From Metaphire vulgaris (Eukaryota; Annelida; Clitellata; Crassiclitellata; Megascolecidae): a DNA stretch of 64,000 nucleotides. Both the position numbers and the translations under genes were made by a program. The stretch is taken from NCBI GenBank assembly GCA_018105865.1, contig CM030867.1, forward strand, positions 8,356,619-8,420,618, in the 5' to 3' direction. Below the pieces are notes generated by a model, which saw only the letters and a list, made by a program, of their open reading frames with translations, was not told where the DNA came from and made no database searches. Of the stretch, positions 1 to 12,911 are shown piece after piece. The number at the start of each line of letters is the position of its first letter. Position 1 is the stretch's first letter.

Positions 1-14
1 TCAAGGTCTTCCTG
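1..14 (-). CDS. TMF1: possible start of next TMF1 exon (cut by window edge)
   Basis: On the minus strand a T-rich stretch ends in an AG (positions 16-15), followed in phase by QEDL. It could be the acceptor side of the next TMF1 exon, but only about 14 bases are visible. Confidence 0.25.
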
Positions 15-493
15 CTGCTCAAATCAAAATCAAAGCCCGAAGACATCAATAAAATCAGTGAGCATCATCCATTTGATCATCTTCCAGTTTTCAAAATTTT
101 CGCACTTACTCTTGCAAACAGATGTTTTCTAGATTAAAGAGCATCTAATAACTCTTTCTGGATGATCACTTGTGTGGAATTATAAGAATATGTTACACAA
201 GCGCCATTGGATTTATATCGACAAAACAATGTCAGACCTAACATTGCTCTTACAAGCCTGTGGACTAGCTGCCTAATATTGTACAAGTATGACTACTTAA
301 CTACAACCAGTTGATTAAACGTTATTTGCAGTAAAAGATTGTCAAGTAGACTAAGCACAATTGGAATCGTACGATGCCTGGCTGGGATTTACAAGACTTG
401 TTTACAAGACCGTATGACATTATTTGACTGTTTGACTGTACAGCGCTTTTGGTTTTGGCTGATGGTTATGTTACTGCGCTTTATAAATTGTCG

Positions 494-551
<58 letters not shown>

Positions 552-768
552 GTTGTACAAATCTACTTCTGTACTTAAGAGTATCTCAAATCAAATTACT
601 TTATAAATAGTAAATTCTTCATATAAGCATAACACTGAAATTCATAACAAAACAAATCATAGGAACTTCTTATAACATGCATAAGTCATCGAACAACCAA
701 AAATAGCAGCCTACAACTACAGTAAGAAGATACTATAAAGCAAACCCATCTTTGCCGCTTTGGCTCAC
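15..768. other. intronic/unassigned, with an (AAT)n run
   Basis: No convincing exon is seen. The interval holds an (AAT)n microsatellite at 494-551, preceded by a phrase resembling the LINE tail seen at 1410-1460 (…GCGCT-TATAAATTGTCG). Confidence 0.5.
494..551. repeat. (AAT)n microsatellite
   Basis: Near-perfect AAT units. Similar runs are at 2707-2777 and 5737-5771; all three are in TMF1 introns. Confidence 0.95.
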
Positions 769-888
769 CTGACCAGCAGATGATGAGCACATAGTTGCAG
801 TAGACGATGACATGGACAGACTTTCAAGCATTGCTTCGTGCTTTGCAGGTGCATTTGAAGAGCTAGTAAGTTGCATTATAGTGATTTC
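769..888 (-). CDS. TMF1: TMF1 exon 18, Ser-rich linker
   Basis: Reads EITIMQLTSSSNAPAKHEAM, then LESLSMSSSTATMCSSSAGQ; 40 codons, phase 0, donor GTGAGC. It corresponds to the Ser-rich linker between the central and C-terminal coiled coils of TMF1, so at least one further coding exon must follow to the left. Confidence 0.85.
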
Positions 889-1868
889 CTAAAAACAGAA
901 TAGTCGATAAATTCTGGCACAGAAGTAAGTTTTCTGGAGACTTCAATGTCTAAGATGTTTCAGACTCCCAAAGTGGAGAAAAGATCATCGTCTAGCACTG
1001 TAAATGATAATTAATAGCTTTTCCATTTATATTTCCGGTAAATTTTCAACTAAAACATGAACAAAATAACAAAACAATTATAAAAAATAAGCATGAAAAT
1101 AGAAACTAACCTTGTCACGCAACTGCTCGTGGACCAATGCAACTTTTTTCTTTTCAGCTTCAACCTTCATTTTCTCCATTTCAAGTTGATTTTCCAATAA
1201 AACCTATCAAATACAAAAAGATATAATGCATTACACCACTTGTCCCCCCTCTGCCAAGACCGTGCAACTTAGCGAGAGGTCCGTTACGCGGGGGAACCCT
1301 ATCTGGAACGCCTTACCTAACAACGTGTCCATGGAAACTAACCTCGAATTGTTTGCTAAGAAACTTAAGATGCACTTGTTTGAAATATCGTATAAGTGCA
1401 GAATGTAAAGTGCTCTTGACTTTGGCATTCAGCTATGTTTATTGCGCTATATAAATTGTCGTTTTAACATAACATAACATAACACTCATTATCTGACTTT
1501 GCATAAGCATACTTAAATTTATGTATAAACAGAGTAGATACAGGAGTCTTTTTTTGGAACTGAACTGAGGTTTATTTCAACTCAACTTAACATAGGCATG
1601 TCTGACATCAATTACAATAAATGACATCAATTGAATTTAAAATAAGACCAAGAAAATTCACAGAATATTCACAAGACTAATTTTAGTCTAAGCATACAAT
1701 AGAATAGAAAACAAAAAGAAACCTGAAAAGTAGTCAAATTAAAAGTTAATATTTTACTAGAATATTCAGATTAATACTACATCATATAGTAGACAAGAGT
1801 TAGGACTATAAGTGGAGTCTACTTCAGGGGTATTGAACAAAATTTTATGAAGGGCCAAATTTTTATGA

Positions 1869-1902
<34 letters not shown>

Positions 1903-2704
1903 ATGCAAGTGTGTGCTTGCATGTGCATGATCATGTTATTTATTTTGACAGAGATACCAAATTGTAATTCAAAGAAACTCATAATAACTTGCGAATATAC
2001 AAAAATGTTGCTAGCTCTTTAGATATATTGAAGTATATGCTCTCAGGAATGCCTTGAACCCATCCATTCGGGCCTCACTTCTTACTCCCTCGCTCTGTTC
2101 AATGCAAAAGCTAAAGTCCCACTACTTTATCATGCGATTCCAATGCCAGGAGCGCCTCTAAGTAGAAATATAAGAGGCACTATAAAATGCTACATTACAT
2201 TACATGTACATTACATACTGAGATATGTACAGTGTCCACTAAAAAACGAAGCAGATGCATTTATTAGCATTATACAAGTTGGTTTATTAAGAACAAAATT
2301 CAAATTGACTTAAGTAATTATATCCAGAATCAAAAACTACAAAAATTTAAAAAATCAGTTCAGTATTAGTAAGGCTGCTCTGATAAATGCATTGGCATAG
2401 CTTTTTTTAGTGGACACAGTGTATATTGAGAAATATATTGATATATATTAGCCATTATACTGAGATACATTGAGAGAGAGAGATATATTGGGAGATATAG
2501 ATAACCATTTCAACTAACCTTGTCTTTCTTCAAATCATTGGCCTCCAACTGAAGCTTATGAATAGCTGTATCTCTCTGCATTGCTTCACTAAAACAAGCA
2601 ACCCTTCAATTATTAAGTTTTTCTTTACAAAACTAACTAACTAAAATTTTAAGAATTCAATCCGCAAAGCAAAATATGACTTTAAAACCAAAACATATTT
2701 CAAC

Positions 2705-2766
<62 letters not shown>

Positions 2767-3479
2767 TTAATAATAATAAATTATGCACTTTACAGCACCA
2801 TCTGTAATATTCTTAGGCATCAATCAATGGTACTACGAACCTGAACCACAAAAGACAAGATATTAGTCAGTGGGAGATAGCAAGGCAGTCTATGGAGCAA
2901 AAGCTATCATAAAGAGATGACTTTTGAGTCTTGATTTGAAATGCTCAGTTCTTGGGAAGATCCGACAGATAGAGGAAGAGTTCCAAAACCTTTGGTCTGC
3001 CACACAAAAAGCTCACTTGCCATTAAATTAAATTAACCCCTTTACCGAGAAGCCCGAATATATCCGTCCATTATACCATTGAGTTACAGTTAAATACACG
3101 GTCAATGGGTTAAAGATGAAAAAGCAGTGATTAACTTTCCAGTTGTCCATGTCCATACATGAATAAAACAGAATATAGAATAAAACAGAATATATAGAAA
3201 TACAAAATAGAATATAGAATAAAACAGAGGAACTGGATTGGGCACATGCTAAGAGGAGAAAGCTTCCCCTAAAACAGCAATTGAGGGACGTATATCAGGA
3301 AGAAAGACAAAAATGAACACCGATGAGGATGCCATTGGACTGGACGATGAAAACAGATGCACAGCATCAGAAAACCTACGCTGGAATCGAGGAATGCCGC
3401 GGTAGGCAAGGCACAGAAGGAAATGGAAACAATGGAGCCCTCAACCTGACTCAGCAAGTTCTGTTTCAGTACAGAGAAC

Positions 3480-3511
<32 letters not shown>

Positions 3512-5734
3512 AAAATACAGCGAATTCTCAACTCACTTGCTCTTGCTCTCCTGCATGAGTTCGACCTTTGCGTGCTCCATGTCCAGTTGGGACTGAAGCT
3601 GTACTCTTTCCTGGCGCAGAGTGGAAACCTGTGACTCGAGACTCGTCAGTTTTGCCGTCGCTTCCATCAGTCGATCGCTGGCCAGTCGCTCCTTTTCAAC
3701 AGCCACTGCCAGTTGACTCTGCGATTCCGCTGAACGCAAGCACAAACCCAAATAAATTCACATTCCCAGAAGTTGCCAAAATTCTTGATTTCAAATACGT
3801 TTTTTTCTCATGACAATGAATTCAAAATAACAAACACAAAACCACAACACACAGTCTAATACAGAAAAAAACTTTTAAAAGGGGTAACTGAAAATACGTC
3901 AAAGAAATTAAGTCATCTGTCTCAAAATCCAACAGCACACATCAGAGTCTAAGACAGGTTATTAGGGTTGTCAAATTTTTTTAAAACGCTGCCCGGGTAC
4001 CCGTCAAAAATTGGACAGGTACCCGAATGAGCATAATCTCCATTGTGACCTTTTATCTCTACATCCAACTAAATAACCACACTCCCCCTGGGACCCTATA
4101 CTTAATGCTACATACATTAAACAACAAATGGTTGGCCCACCTCAGCCGTTGCCACCCCAACGGCCCCCCACTTGCACAAATCCTAGAGCCCCTCCGGTCA
4201 CTGCAGCTAATGATTCTATCAGGAACCCAAGGGTGAGTGTTACATCATGGTGTCAAAATCCAACAGCCACACATCAGTTTCTATGATTCTCTCTATTCTA
4301 TTCTATTCTATTCTATTCATTCTATTGTTAGCTGCAGCAGACAGAGGGGGAGTGTGACATAACTAACAATGTGTTCATGTCTTAAAACGCACTTCTTCAT
4401 TCGGGATTCTCGTTCAGTACCATGTAAAGTGCTCTTGACCCTAGCCTCCTATGACAATAGCGCTATATAAGTTAGCCCATAACTAACTAACTAACTAACA
4501 CGCAGTCCGCTACCAAATAAGTTACCACGTAAAACTTAACGTTTAATAATTTATAAAATAAATAAAGATTTGATTCCATGAGAACCCAAACCCAATTTTA
4601 CTGCCCGGGTAATAGGAAGCCAACGGGTACCTGGGTTCTCGGGTACCCATTGACACCCATACAGGTTATGAAACATCATCAAGGACACTTACTCAGTCGA
4701 TCCGTTAAATTTTTCTCCACTCGCTCGTAACTGGACGACTGAACTGAATATGTTGTCTGAAGGTTTTCGATCTGACGAAGTAATGGCCGAGTTGCTAGAG
4801 AGTAAACAATGCAAAACGGACACGGTTCACATTACGGAAGAATCGTGACTCATCGTTGCAATCAAACCTTACTAAACACGTTCCTGAAAATATCAGAATC
4901 CATATTTAACTTAGTCAAAAATAAAGTCAGTCCTTAACAGTGTTTAATCACGTTCCGGAAGAAAATATCTTACCCCCGGAAATTTCAAATTCCCCGAAAA
5001 TATTTGAATAACATGGACTAACAGTGGCCCCTAGCAGAAAATTTGTCAGTTTTCCCCAGCTTTTTCAGTTTCCCCGAGCAGAGTCTAGATTAAGGCTCAT
5101 TGAGTCATTGATCATTGAGCCATTGATCTTTCCCTCCAACTGATCTCTGGAATGACCTAGTCTTTTGCAGATGGATTTGAAGTACCTTCAATTGATACCC
5201 TTGGGCATTAGAACTGGTGCTATAGAAGTGCATAATTATTATTATTTTATTATAAAGCGGCGCTGATCTTCCGTTGCTATAGCACTCAGCCAGACACGCA
5301 ATACCATGGATATGGGGCTAGTGTACTGTGTGGCGTACCCATTTGATTTATCACAGCATTTTACCACTGCTCCTCATTTTACCACCACCCTTTGGAAAGT
5401 AAGGCTGAGTCGACCTTAGAGCTCCTGTGGATTCTCAAACCCGTGACATTCTGCTCTATTGTCCAACGTTGTTACCACTCTGCTAACTTCCCGTCCCTAG
5501 AAACATCTTTAATGCTAATCATGTTAGATCATTTAAGAAGGTCTCTAAGGTGATTTATAAAAGGTCAAAAACAAACTGAAATCCCATTAAGTGCAAATCA
5601 TTAACAAAAGAACGTTCATACCACAAAAGAAACTATTGTGCAGTGAATTGATTATGGAAGGTGATATTTTGAACCTTGTTAAGCACTTTGATTTTAGCCT
5701 TTGCTATGCTTACAGTGCTCTATAAATTGTCTTA

Positions 5735-5774
<40 letters not shown>

Positions 5775-7411
5775 TTCCTCTCATTTACCCTTTAAGCTGT
5801 TAACGACATGAAAGAAAACTGACCTGCAGAAACTCCTTGTGTCAACTCCTGGTTACGTTCCTCAGCCTCTTGTAAATGCTGAAACAAGGCAGCAGCAAAC
5901 CATCAGAAACGTTACTATCACAGCAAACGTCATTACGAATTACATGCATAACCAAATCATACGAATCTTAATTAAACATACATTCACAAAAAGCTAGCCA
6001 CAAATTCTGTTTTCACATACAAATTCACAAAAAAGAAAATGTAAATGAAAAAAAAATTGCAAGTCATTTCCAAGTTGCTGACCGAGAATAGGCAAAATAC
6101 TTTTTCTAACAGAATTTAATATTCAGTTGATAACTGAAACTGCATACTTGATGTAAGTCCGAGATTTCCTGTCGCAAAATATCTTCTCTTCTTCCATGTT
6201 CTTTCTCCATACGACACAAACTCAACTGCAGATCTTCAATCTGCCAAATTACACAGAAAATCATGACATGGACGATTAAAATAATCAAAACACATATCAT
6301 CATCATCATCACCACCACCACCACCACCACCACCACCATCTCATTATCTTGTCCCATCAAGTTGACATTGACTGCTGGTGATTTCATGGATGAGTTTCCT
6401 CCATTCTTCTCTATTCTTTGTTTACAACTACCCACAATATTTTCATGGCAAAATAAAAAGGTAGCTTGCCATTGCTTTCCTCTTCACAGTTTCTAAGTCC
6501 ATTAAAGGTGTTTAAAAACACCTATACTGAAGGAGGATTGAACTATGCTAAAACTGCTTAACCCCTTAACTGTGCATTTAACTGTAACTCAATGTAAAAT
6601 GGACGGATATATCCAGGGTCCTCGGCTAAGGGGTTAATAGGCAGTTGGTCATAATGCACTAAGCCATCAGAACTGTAGAATTACCAAAATTGAACATACA
6701 TTTAACGAAGAGCTCTGTGAATAACATAATTATTAAAGACAATACACATAACAAAAATTACACGTGTATTTTAACCCCTTTACCATGCATTTAATTGTAA
6801 CTCAATGTAAAATGGATGGATATATTCGAGGTCTCTGGTAAAGGGGTTAACGAAGAGTTGCCCGTGACCAAAATATCATCATAATAGCTGAAAGAACAGA
6901 CATACATACAGCGATCGTGTGAGCATGCATTCATAATTGCCATGCACACTTAATCATCTGATGTATGCATAACAGCCCAAAATCAAAAAAAAAGATTTCA
7001 AATATCACTTGGAGCTAAAAGTATAATGATACAGTATATAATAAAAACTGAATAAAAAGTATAGAATGAAAATGAATAAATACAGAATGGAATGGAAAGG
7101 CTGCTACTCAACAATGTGAAAAAAAAGAAATTTGAAATACTTTGGACATATGGCAAGACAGAAAAACACCATAGAAAAGTGCATAATTGTAAAGATTGTG
7201 CAAGGACAGATACATAGAGGAAGGTCCAGAAATTCCTGGACACAGAACATCACGGAACGGACCTGTATGACAACACAAGAAGCCAATCGAGCCATGCAAG
7301 ACAGGACAATTTGTGGGGACAATTAACCCATATCACCATCCAGCACCGGTGTGGCAGAATGGCAAGTGGCAGGATTTCATAAAAGTGTCATCAAATCACC
7401 TGACAGATCCG

Positions 7412-7472
<61 letters not shown>

Positions 7473-7473
7473 C

Positions 7474-7528
<55 letters not shown>

Positions 7529-7886
7529 CAATGCACCCACCGACCTGTGTGACAAGAGCAGACTGCTGGTACTTTGACTGCAGCTGATGCTCTTCCAGCT
7601 TCTGCTTCAGCTGCTCCTTCACCTGCATCTCTGTGTTTATAGCGACCTTCTGGGCTTCGGTCACGTCGGTTACACGAGCCTTATGCAGCTCAGATATCTC
7701 CCTGAAAGAATACCATCATCATCATCACCACCATCATCATCATCATCATCACCATTGTCATAATCATCGTCACCCATCACCACCAGCATTATCATTCTCA
7801 TCCTCTTCATCCTTTTCTTCATCTTCATCATCATCACCACTACCACCACCATCATCATCATCATTATCATCACCACCATCATCATC

Positions 7887-7917
<31 letters not shown>

Positions 7918-7942
7918 CCACCAACACTACCACCACCACCAT

Positions 7943-7989
<47 letters not shown>

Positions 7990-9385
7990 TCTCAACCTCA
8001 TCATCATAGTAGTGTGACTTCCATACACGTTCCTCCTTCTTTCACTGCTTAGGCACATTACTGTATCCGCCATCAGCTGTCATAAGCAGTCGATATAGAG
8101 GGATAATTGCAATAACAACTGCCAATGAACTCATAGTCACTGAAAAGGCTAAATGTCCCAACACAAGCAAACACAGGCTAATATTCTGAGTTCCACAACT
8201 GCAAGTAACGGCTTTCATAAAAAACAATCTCAAAAAACCTCTTTAACCCTTTCACTACGCCAATCCGCATAACCAATATGTTATGAAACTAAACATCAGC
8301 CTTACGGGGTCAAAGGGTCAAGTTAACACAATAGCCAATCAGTCGTGCAATCACATAGGATAAGTGAAATATAACATCTAAGGATAAGTGCATGCTGGTC
8401 AAAGGATAGAACATTATCACATTGCTTGACTTCATTATGCCATCATGATGATGATGATGATGATGATGATGATGTTGGTGGTGACACAATGATGATCATG
8501 ATCACAACTGCTGCAGTGCTGGACAGATTAAATATAATCTTAACAGCTTTGGCCGCATAAGGCCAATATTTTGACTTCATAACATATTGGATTTTGACTT
8601 CATAACATATTGGTTATACAGATTGTCGAGGCAAAAGGGTTACTATAGTGCTTCATTATACAGCCTACATCTAAACCATTGCTGCTAATCAAACCCACCT
8701 GTATGAGTTGTCAAGTGCCACTTTAAGACTTCTTGCCTTTTCAACTGCATCTTCCAATTCACTCTGTAAAGAGTTATAAAATTGCAAACAGCAAAATATT
8801 GTTGTACAGCAAAACCTGTTAGTACAGGCTTTGTGAGATCAGAAAAAAAGCATCAAAGTTAATCTAAATGGAATGATTTACAAATGACAGATCGTTTTAC
8901 ATGTAACGATAAACAGAACTGGTATCAAATTACACGTAAACATAAAAAGAACTGCTGGTATACTACTTTTACGTGGTATCCATAATAATGCAAGCCAAAA
9001 TTCGGTTTTCCTTAAAAGACCTTCAATGTAATTTCACAACTGATGCAATTTACATTAGGGCCATAGCTTGAATTATAATTTTAAAAGGTAAATCTTAAAA
9101 CCTGCGATAAGCAATTAACTGTCATTTAAAAAAAGCACAGAAACAAAACTCTGAAAATTTTGAAACAACCTTTAGTCTGTTGATTTCATCCTCCTGAGTC
9201 TTTAATGCCATGTTAAGCTGGTTTATTGTATCTATCAAAATAAAGATACATCACAATTATAACGAATCATCGCAAGGAGCAAGGAAAGTTGACGATTCTG
9301 ATATGTACAGTTCTGTACTAACTGCTCGACGACAACAATTTATTCCTTAGATTAAGTAACTTTCCATATCATCATCATCATCATC

Positions 9386-9447
<62 letters not shown>

Positions 9448-9449
9448 GT

Positions 9450-9540
<91 letters not shown>

Positions 9541-12500
9541 CCACCAGGCAAATGAAAAATATGATAAATTAACAACTTTCAATATTTTTCACATCATTAA
9601 ATCAGAGACATAAACCTCTTTGTAACCAAATAATCAAGGCAACTAGTCATTGGCGTTGCCACAGGGGGGCCAAAGGGCCAGTCCCCCTATTTGAACTGGG
9701 ACCGGCCGTGAGATTTGCACAAAACTGTTGAGTAGTTGTTGAGGGGGGGGGGGTTAAAGTAGAGAATTTTGACTTTTTGTCCCAAAATGTTGATGTGCAC
9801 CCCTCTTCCAGAAACCTGGTTACGCCACTGCAACTGATCTACATCATTGGCGTACACCTTCCTAAACAGCATCCAAAGTGCGTCTCACGTAAATTCTCAA
9901 GCCACCGTATAGTAATGCAATGCAATGTTACAGAATATCTGAATAGCACCTTTTCTATCAATTGTATCAATAGTATTCCTATGTCTTTTTAAAATTCTCA
10001 TTTGGAGACGTATTAACTATGTGGGAAGTTGGTATTCTCATGACCAGATGCTATTTTATCAGTGATCATGTTTAATCTAAGAACTTGCACCACTATTTGT
10101 GAACAAATTCAACAATTCAAGATATCCATTTTATAGTTTTGAATGCCAAGTCCAACAGTGCATAACAATCATGAAAACGTCCACAAAGTTAGCAGAAGAA
10201 TACTTGAAGAATTCACATAAAATGCTGTAACTTACCAACATGCTTTTTCTCTGTGTTAACCTTTAGTTCCAAAATGCCTTCGAGTCTTTCAATTTCCTCC
10301 TTCTGTTCATCAACACGCTGTCTAAAATATTACAATACATGTGTCTAAAATTTGCCAGCTTAAAAATTTATTTGTTCCACATATGCCCGTAGTTGAAAAA
10401 TTCAAGCTCAGTAAAATCAGCCATTGGCAAAGCAAATAAGACTATTTTAAACAAGAACTGATTTTTCTGAAAACTGGTTCAGTAAACCCTGCAAAAACAA
10501 AAGCACAACTGAAAAGAGGAAGAAATAGCCCAAAACTGGATCAATTAAAGAAAAGTTCCTGGCTGTATCAGTAAATTAATGTTCCCAATTTAAATGTAAT
10601 GTAATGTAATTAGCTATTTATATTGCACCTAATCAATCAATGTTAGCAAGCGCATTACAATTAATGCTAATTATTATAAGCACAATTAAACAGATTAAAC
10701 AGATTAAACACTCAATGATAACATATTAACAAAGCTATCTTCCATTATAATTTTTTCAAAATGTACTTTTGAGATCGAATGGTTGTCTCGTTGTCTTTCT
10801 CTTTACTACGAAGTTTCTTGATAACATTGTTGCTCTGCAACTGCTGCTTTGATAACTTTTCTCCTGAATTTGAAAAAACACCCAAATTTTTAGAACTGTA
10901 AGCATGAAAATATTAATTCTATTAGTATTTGGTCAAGTCATTATCGCTTACAAGATAATTCAATTCCACAAAAAATTGCTAAATAAATAATACCAACACA
11001 GTTTAAAATTCAGTAATGTCAATCATGTCAATCAATAATTAATAATTAGCAAAATGCAGTATAATTTCCATCTATCTTTCTATCCAATATATTATTATTG
11101 GTACTTTCCCGTTATGGCTTTTCGGTCGTGAACCTGACCCTAACCCTAACCTTAACCCTAATGGTCTAACCCTGACCCTAACCCTAACGCCTCTCTAGCC
11201 AACTACACCATCCCTTTACTGGGGTCCCGATAACGGGAAAGAACCTTATTATTTCCACTGTTTAAGGCAAATACTGGGGGTGAGCAGACTGCAAAAGGAA
11301 AGAAATGAAGACACCAGACAATGAATCTGGCTAAAAGATAATCTAGTAGAAACTATGGAAGGATCAGAAGAAGATTAACTGGGTCTTTTACATACATGTA
11401 TGTGCAGAATGGAAAACTACCTATGGCCATACAATGCTCTACACACAAAGATATAAGGAAAGAAAAGAAAAGGAAAAGCAATTAAATGGTGGATTAACAA
11501 CATCAAGGAAGAGACTTTGAAACCAGTCAAATCAACATTGCAGAAGCTAAAAGACAAGCCAAAGAAAATAAATACCGGAAACATTTTCTATCTAGCAGAC
11601 AGATGAGCCAGAGATGATGATGATGATGATTGTAATGTAGCAAAAGACAGGGCATGATACTCCAATCAGGCATAAGTGAAACAGCTCACAAAATCCAGAA
11701 CAACCATTGACTGCTAGCAGCTCTAAAAAAACTGGCTCCATAGATATATTGAAAAGCTTTCTTCTAGAGGTGCACCGATTGCGCTTGCGGCCGATTATCA
11801 GCTGACCAATTATCGGCAGGCCGATTATCGGCCTCAATCGGCCGGTTATATTATTGGCAGATCACAGATTATTGATTTTTTAGAGTTTCTTTTGTTAATT
11901 AGTGAGTTTAACGTATAGTCAAATGAATTGGATATATGCTATCACACCACTTTGTCCCTAATTCGCACTCGCTGGCGACTGTACAAGATTAGAAGAAATG
12001 CTAAACAGCAGTAAATAAAACTAAATTAAAATGTACCCAAAAGCACAGCCACAAAAATTACCTTCTTCACTGAAAACCGAAAATGGAGGCTAGTATAATT
12101 TATAAAACAAGTGACTAATAATTTTTTCTGTGATGAGGCAAATGTGGCTATAATTAAGAACACCTAAGACTAGCTATAATTCTCCTCCCACCTAATGGCT
12201 CTTTCACAGAGATACGCATCAGGTCAATGAGATTGGTAGGCAAGCAGTCTCAGAGTTAATGGCAGTTTTCTGCAGCTGCCATTAGTACCAGCTGTTGTGA
12301 ATCTGTCTCCTATATCACTGGCTACACACTGTTTACAGTGAAGTTAGTGAACTGTGGGCTGTGTTACCTCCCTCCACTCAGCATTCAGCTTCAGCCTTCA
12401 CTTGTTTCAGTTGTTGTTTTCTTAATAATTTCTATTTTGTACCATAATTAACAGTTAATCAGCCGATATGTAATCGGTGCCCGCCGATAATCGGCCGTTT

Positions 12501-12826
12501 TATCGGCAGATGCCAATTTTTAAACGGCCAATACAGATCATTGGCTGATTATTGGTGCACCTCTACTCTCTTTCTTAAAGCAAAATGAGTCAAGACATAT
12601 ATTCAGTAGATACTAAGGTGCCAGAACTCTTACCGAACAAACATTACAGAACTCAACCCATAATTGTATCTGTACTAATCAAGTCACTTTCTGATGCCTC
12701 AGTTAGTAAAATATAGAACATTTAGTGAATATAATTGTTTAAATGTCACCTTCTTCCAACAGCTCAGCAATAATCTGCTCCTTTTCTTTTAGAAGCTTCT
12801 CATTCATGACAGTGTCTGACCTACCA

Positions 12827-12911
<85 letters not shown>

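Larger units (their letters stand above)
3960..4672. mobile_element. nonautonomous element with nested insertions
   Basis: The left end (TAGGGTTGTCAAATT…GCCCGGGTACCCG) is complemented by the right end (CGGGTACCCATTGACACCC). Inside lie the right part of another MITE (about 4030-4206, see 59767-60159) and a LINE tail (about 4380-4500). Confidence 0.5.

Noticed and set aside
5430..5486. Candidate tRNA gene (A- and B-box-like sequences)
   Set aside because: No cloverleaf can be drawn. The sequence repeats at 33506-33558 with a conserved non-tRNA body, so it is a SINE.
7633..8052. 139-codon His/Ser/Pro-rich frame on the plus strand
   Set aside because: Translation of the CAT/CAC tract, overlapping TMF1 exon 11 on the other strand.
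9347..9575. Open frames of almost pure Met or Asp on the minus strand
   Set aside because: Direct translation of the (ATC)n microsatellite; no flanking coding signal.
11130..11200. CCCTAA-like units suggesting an interstitial telomere
   Set aside because: Only a few imperfect units inside a short inverted repeat; more likely part of a small transposable element.
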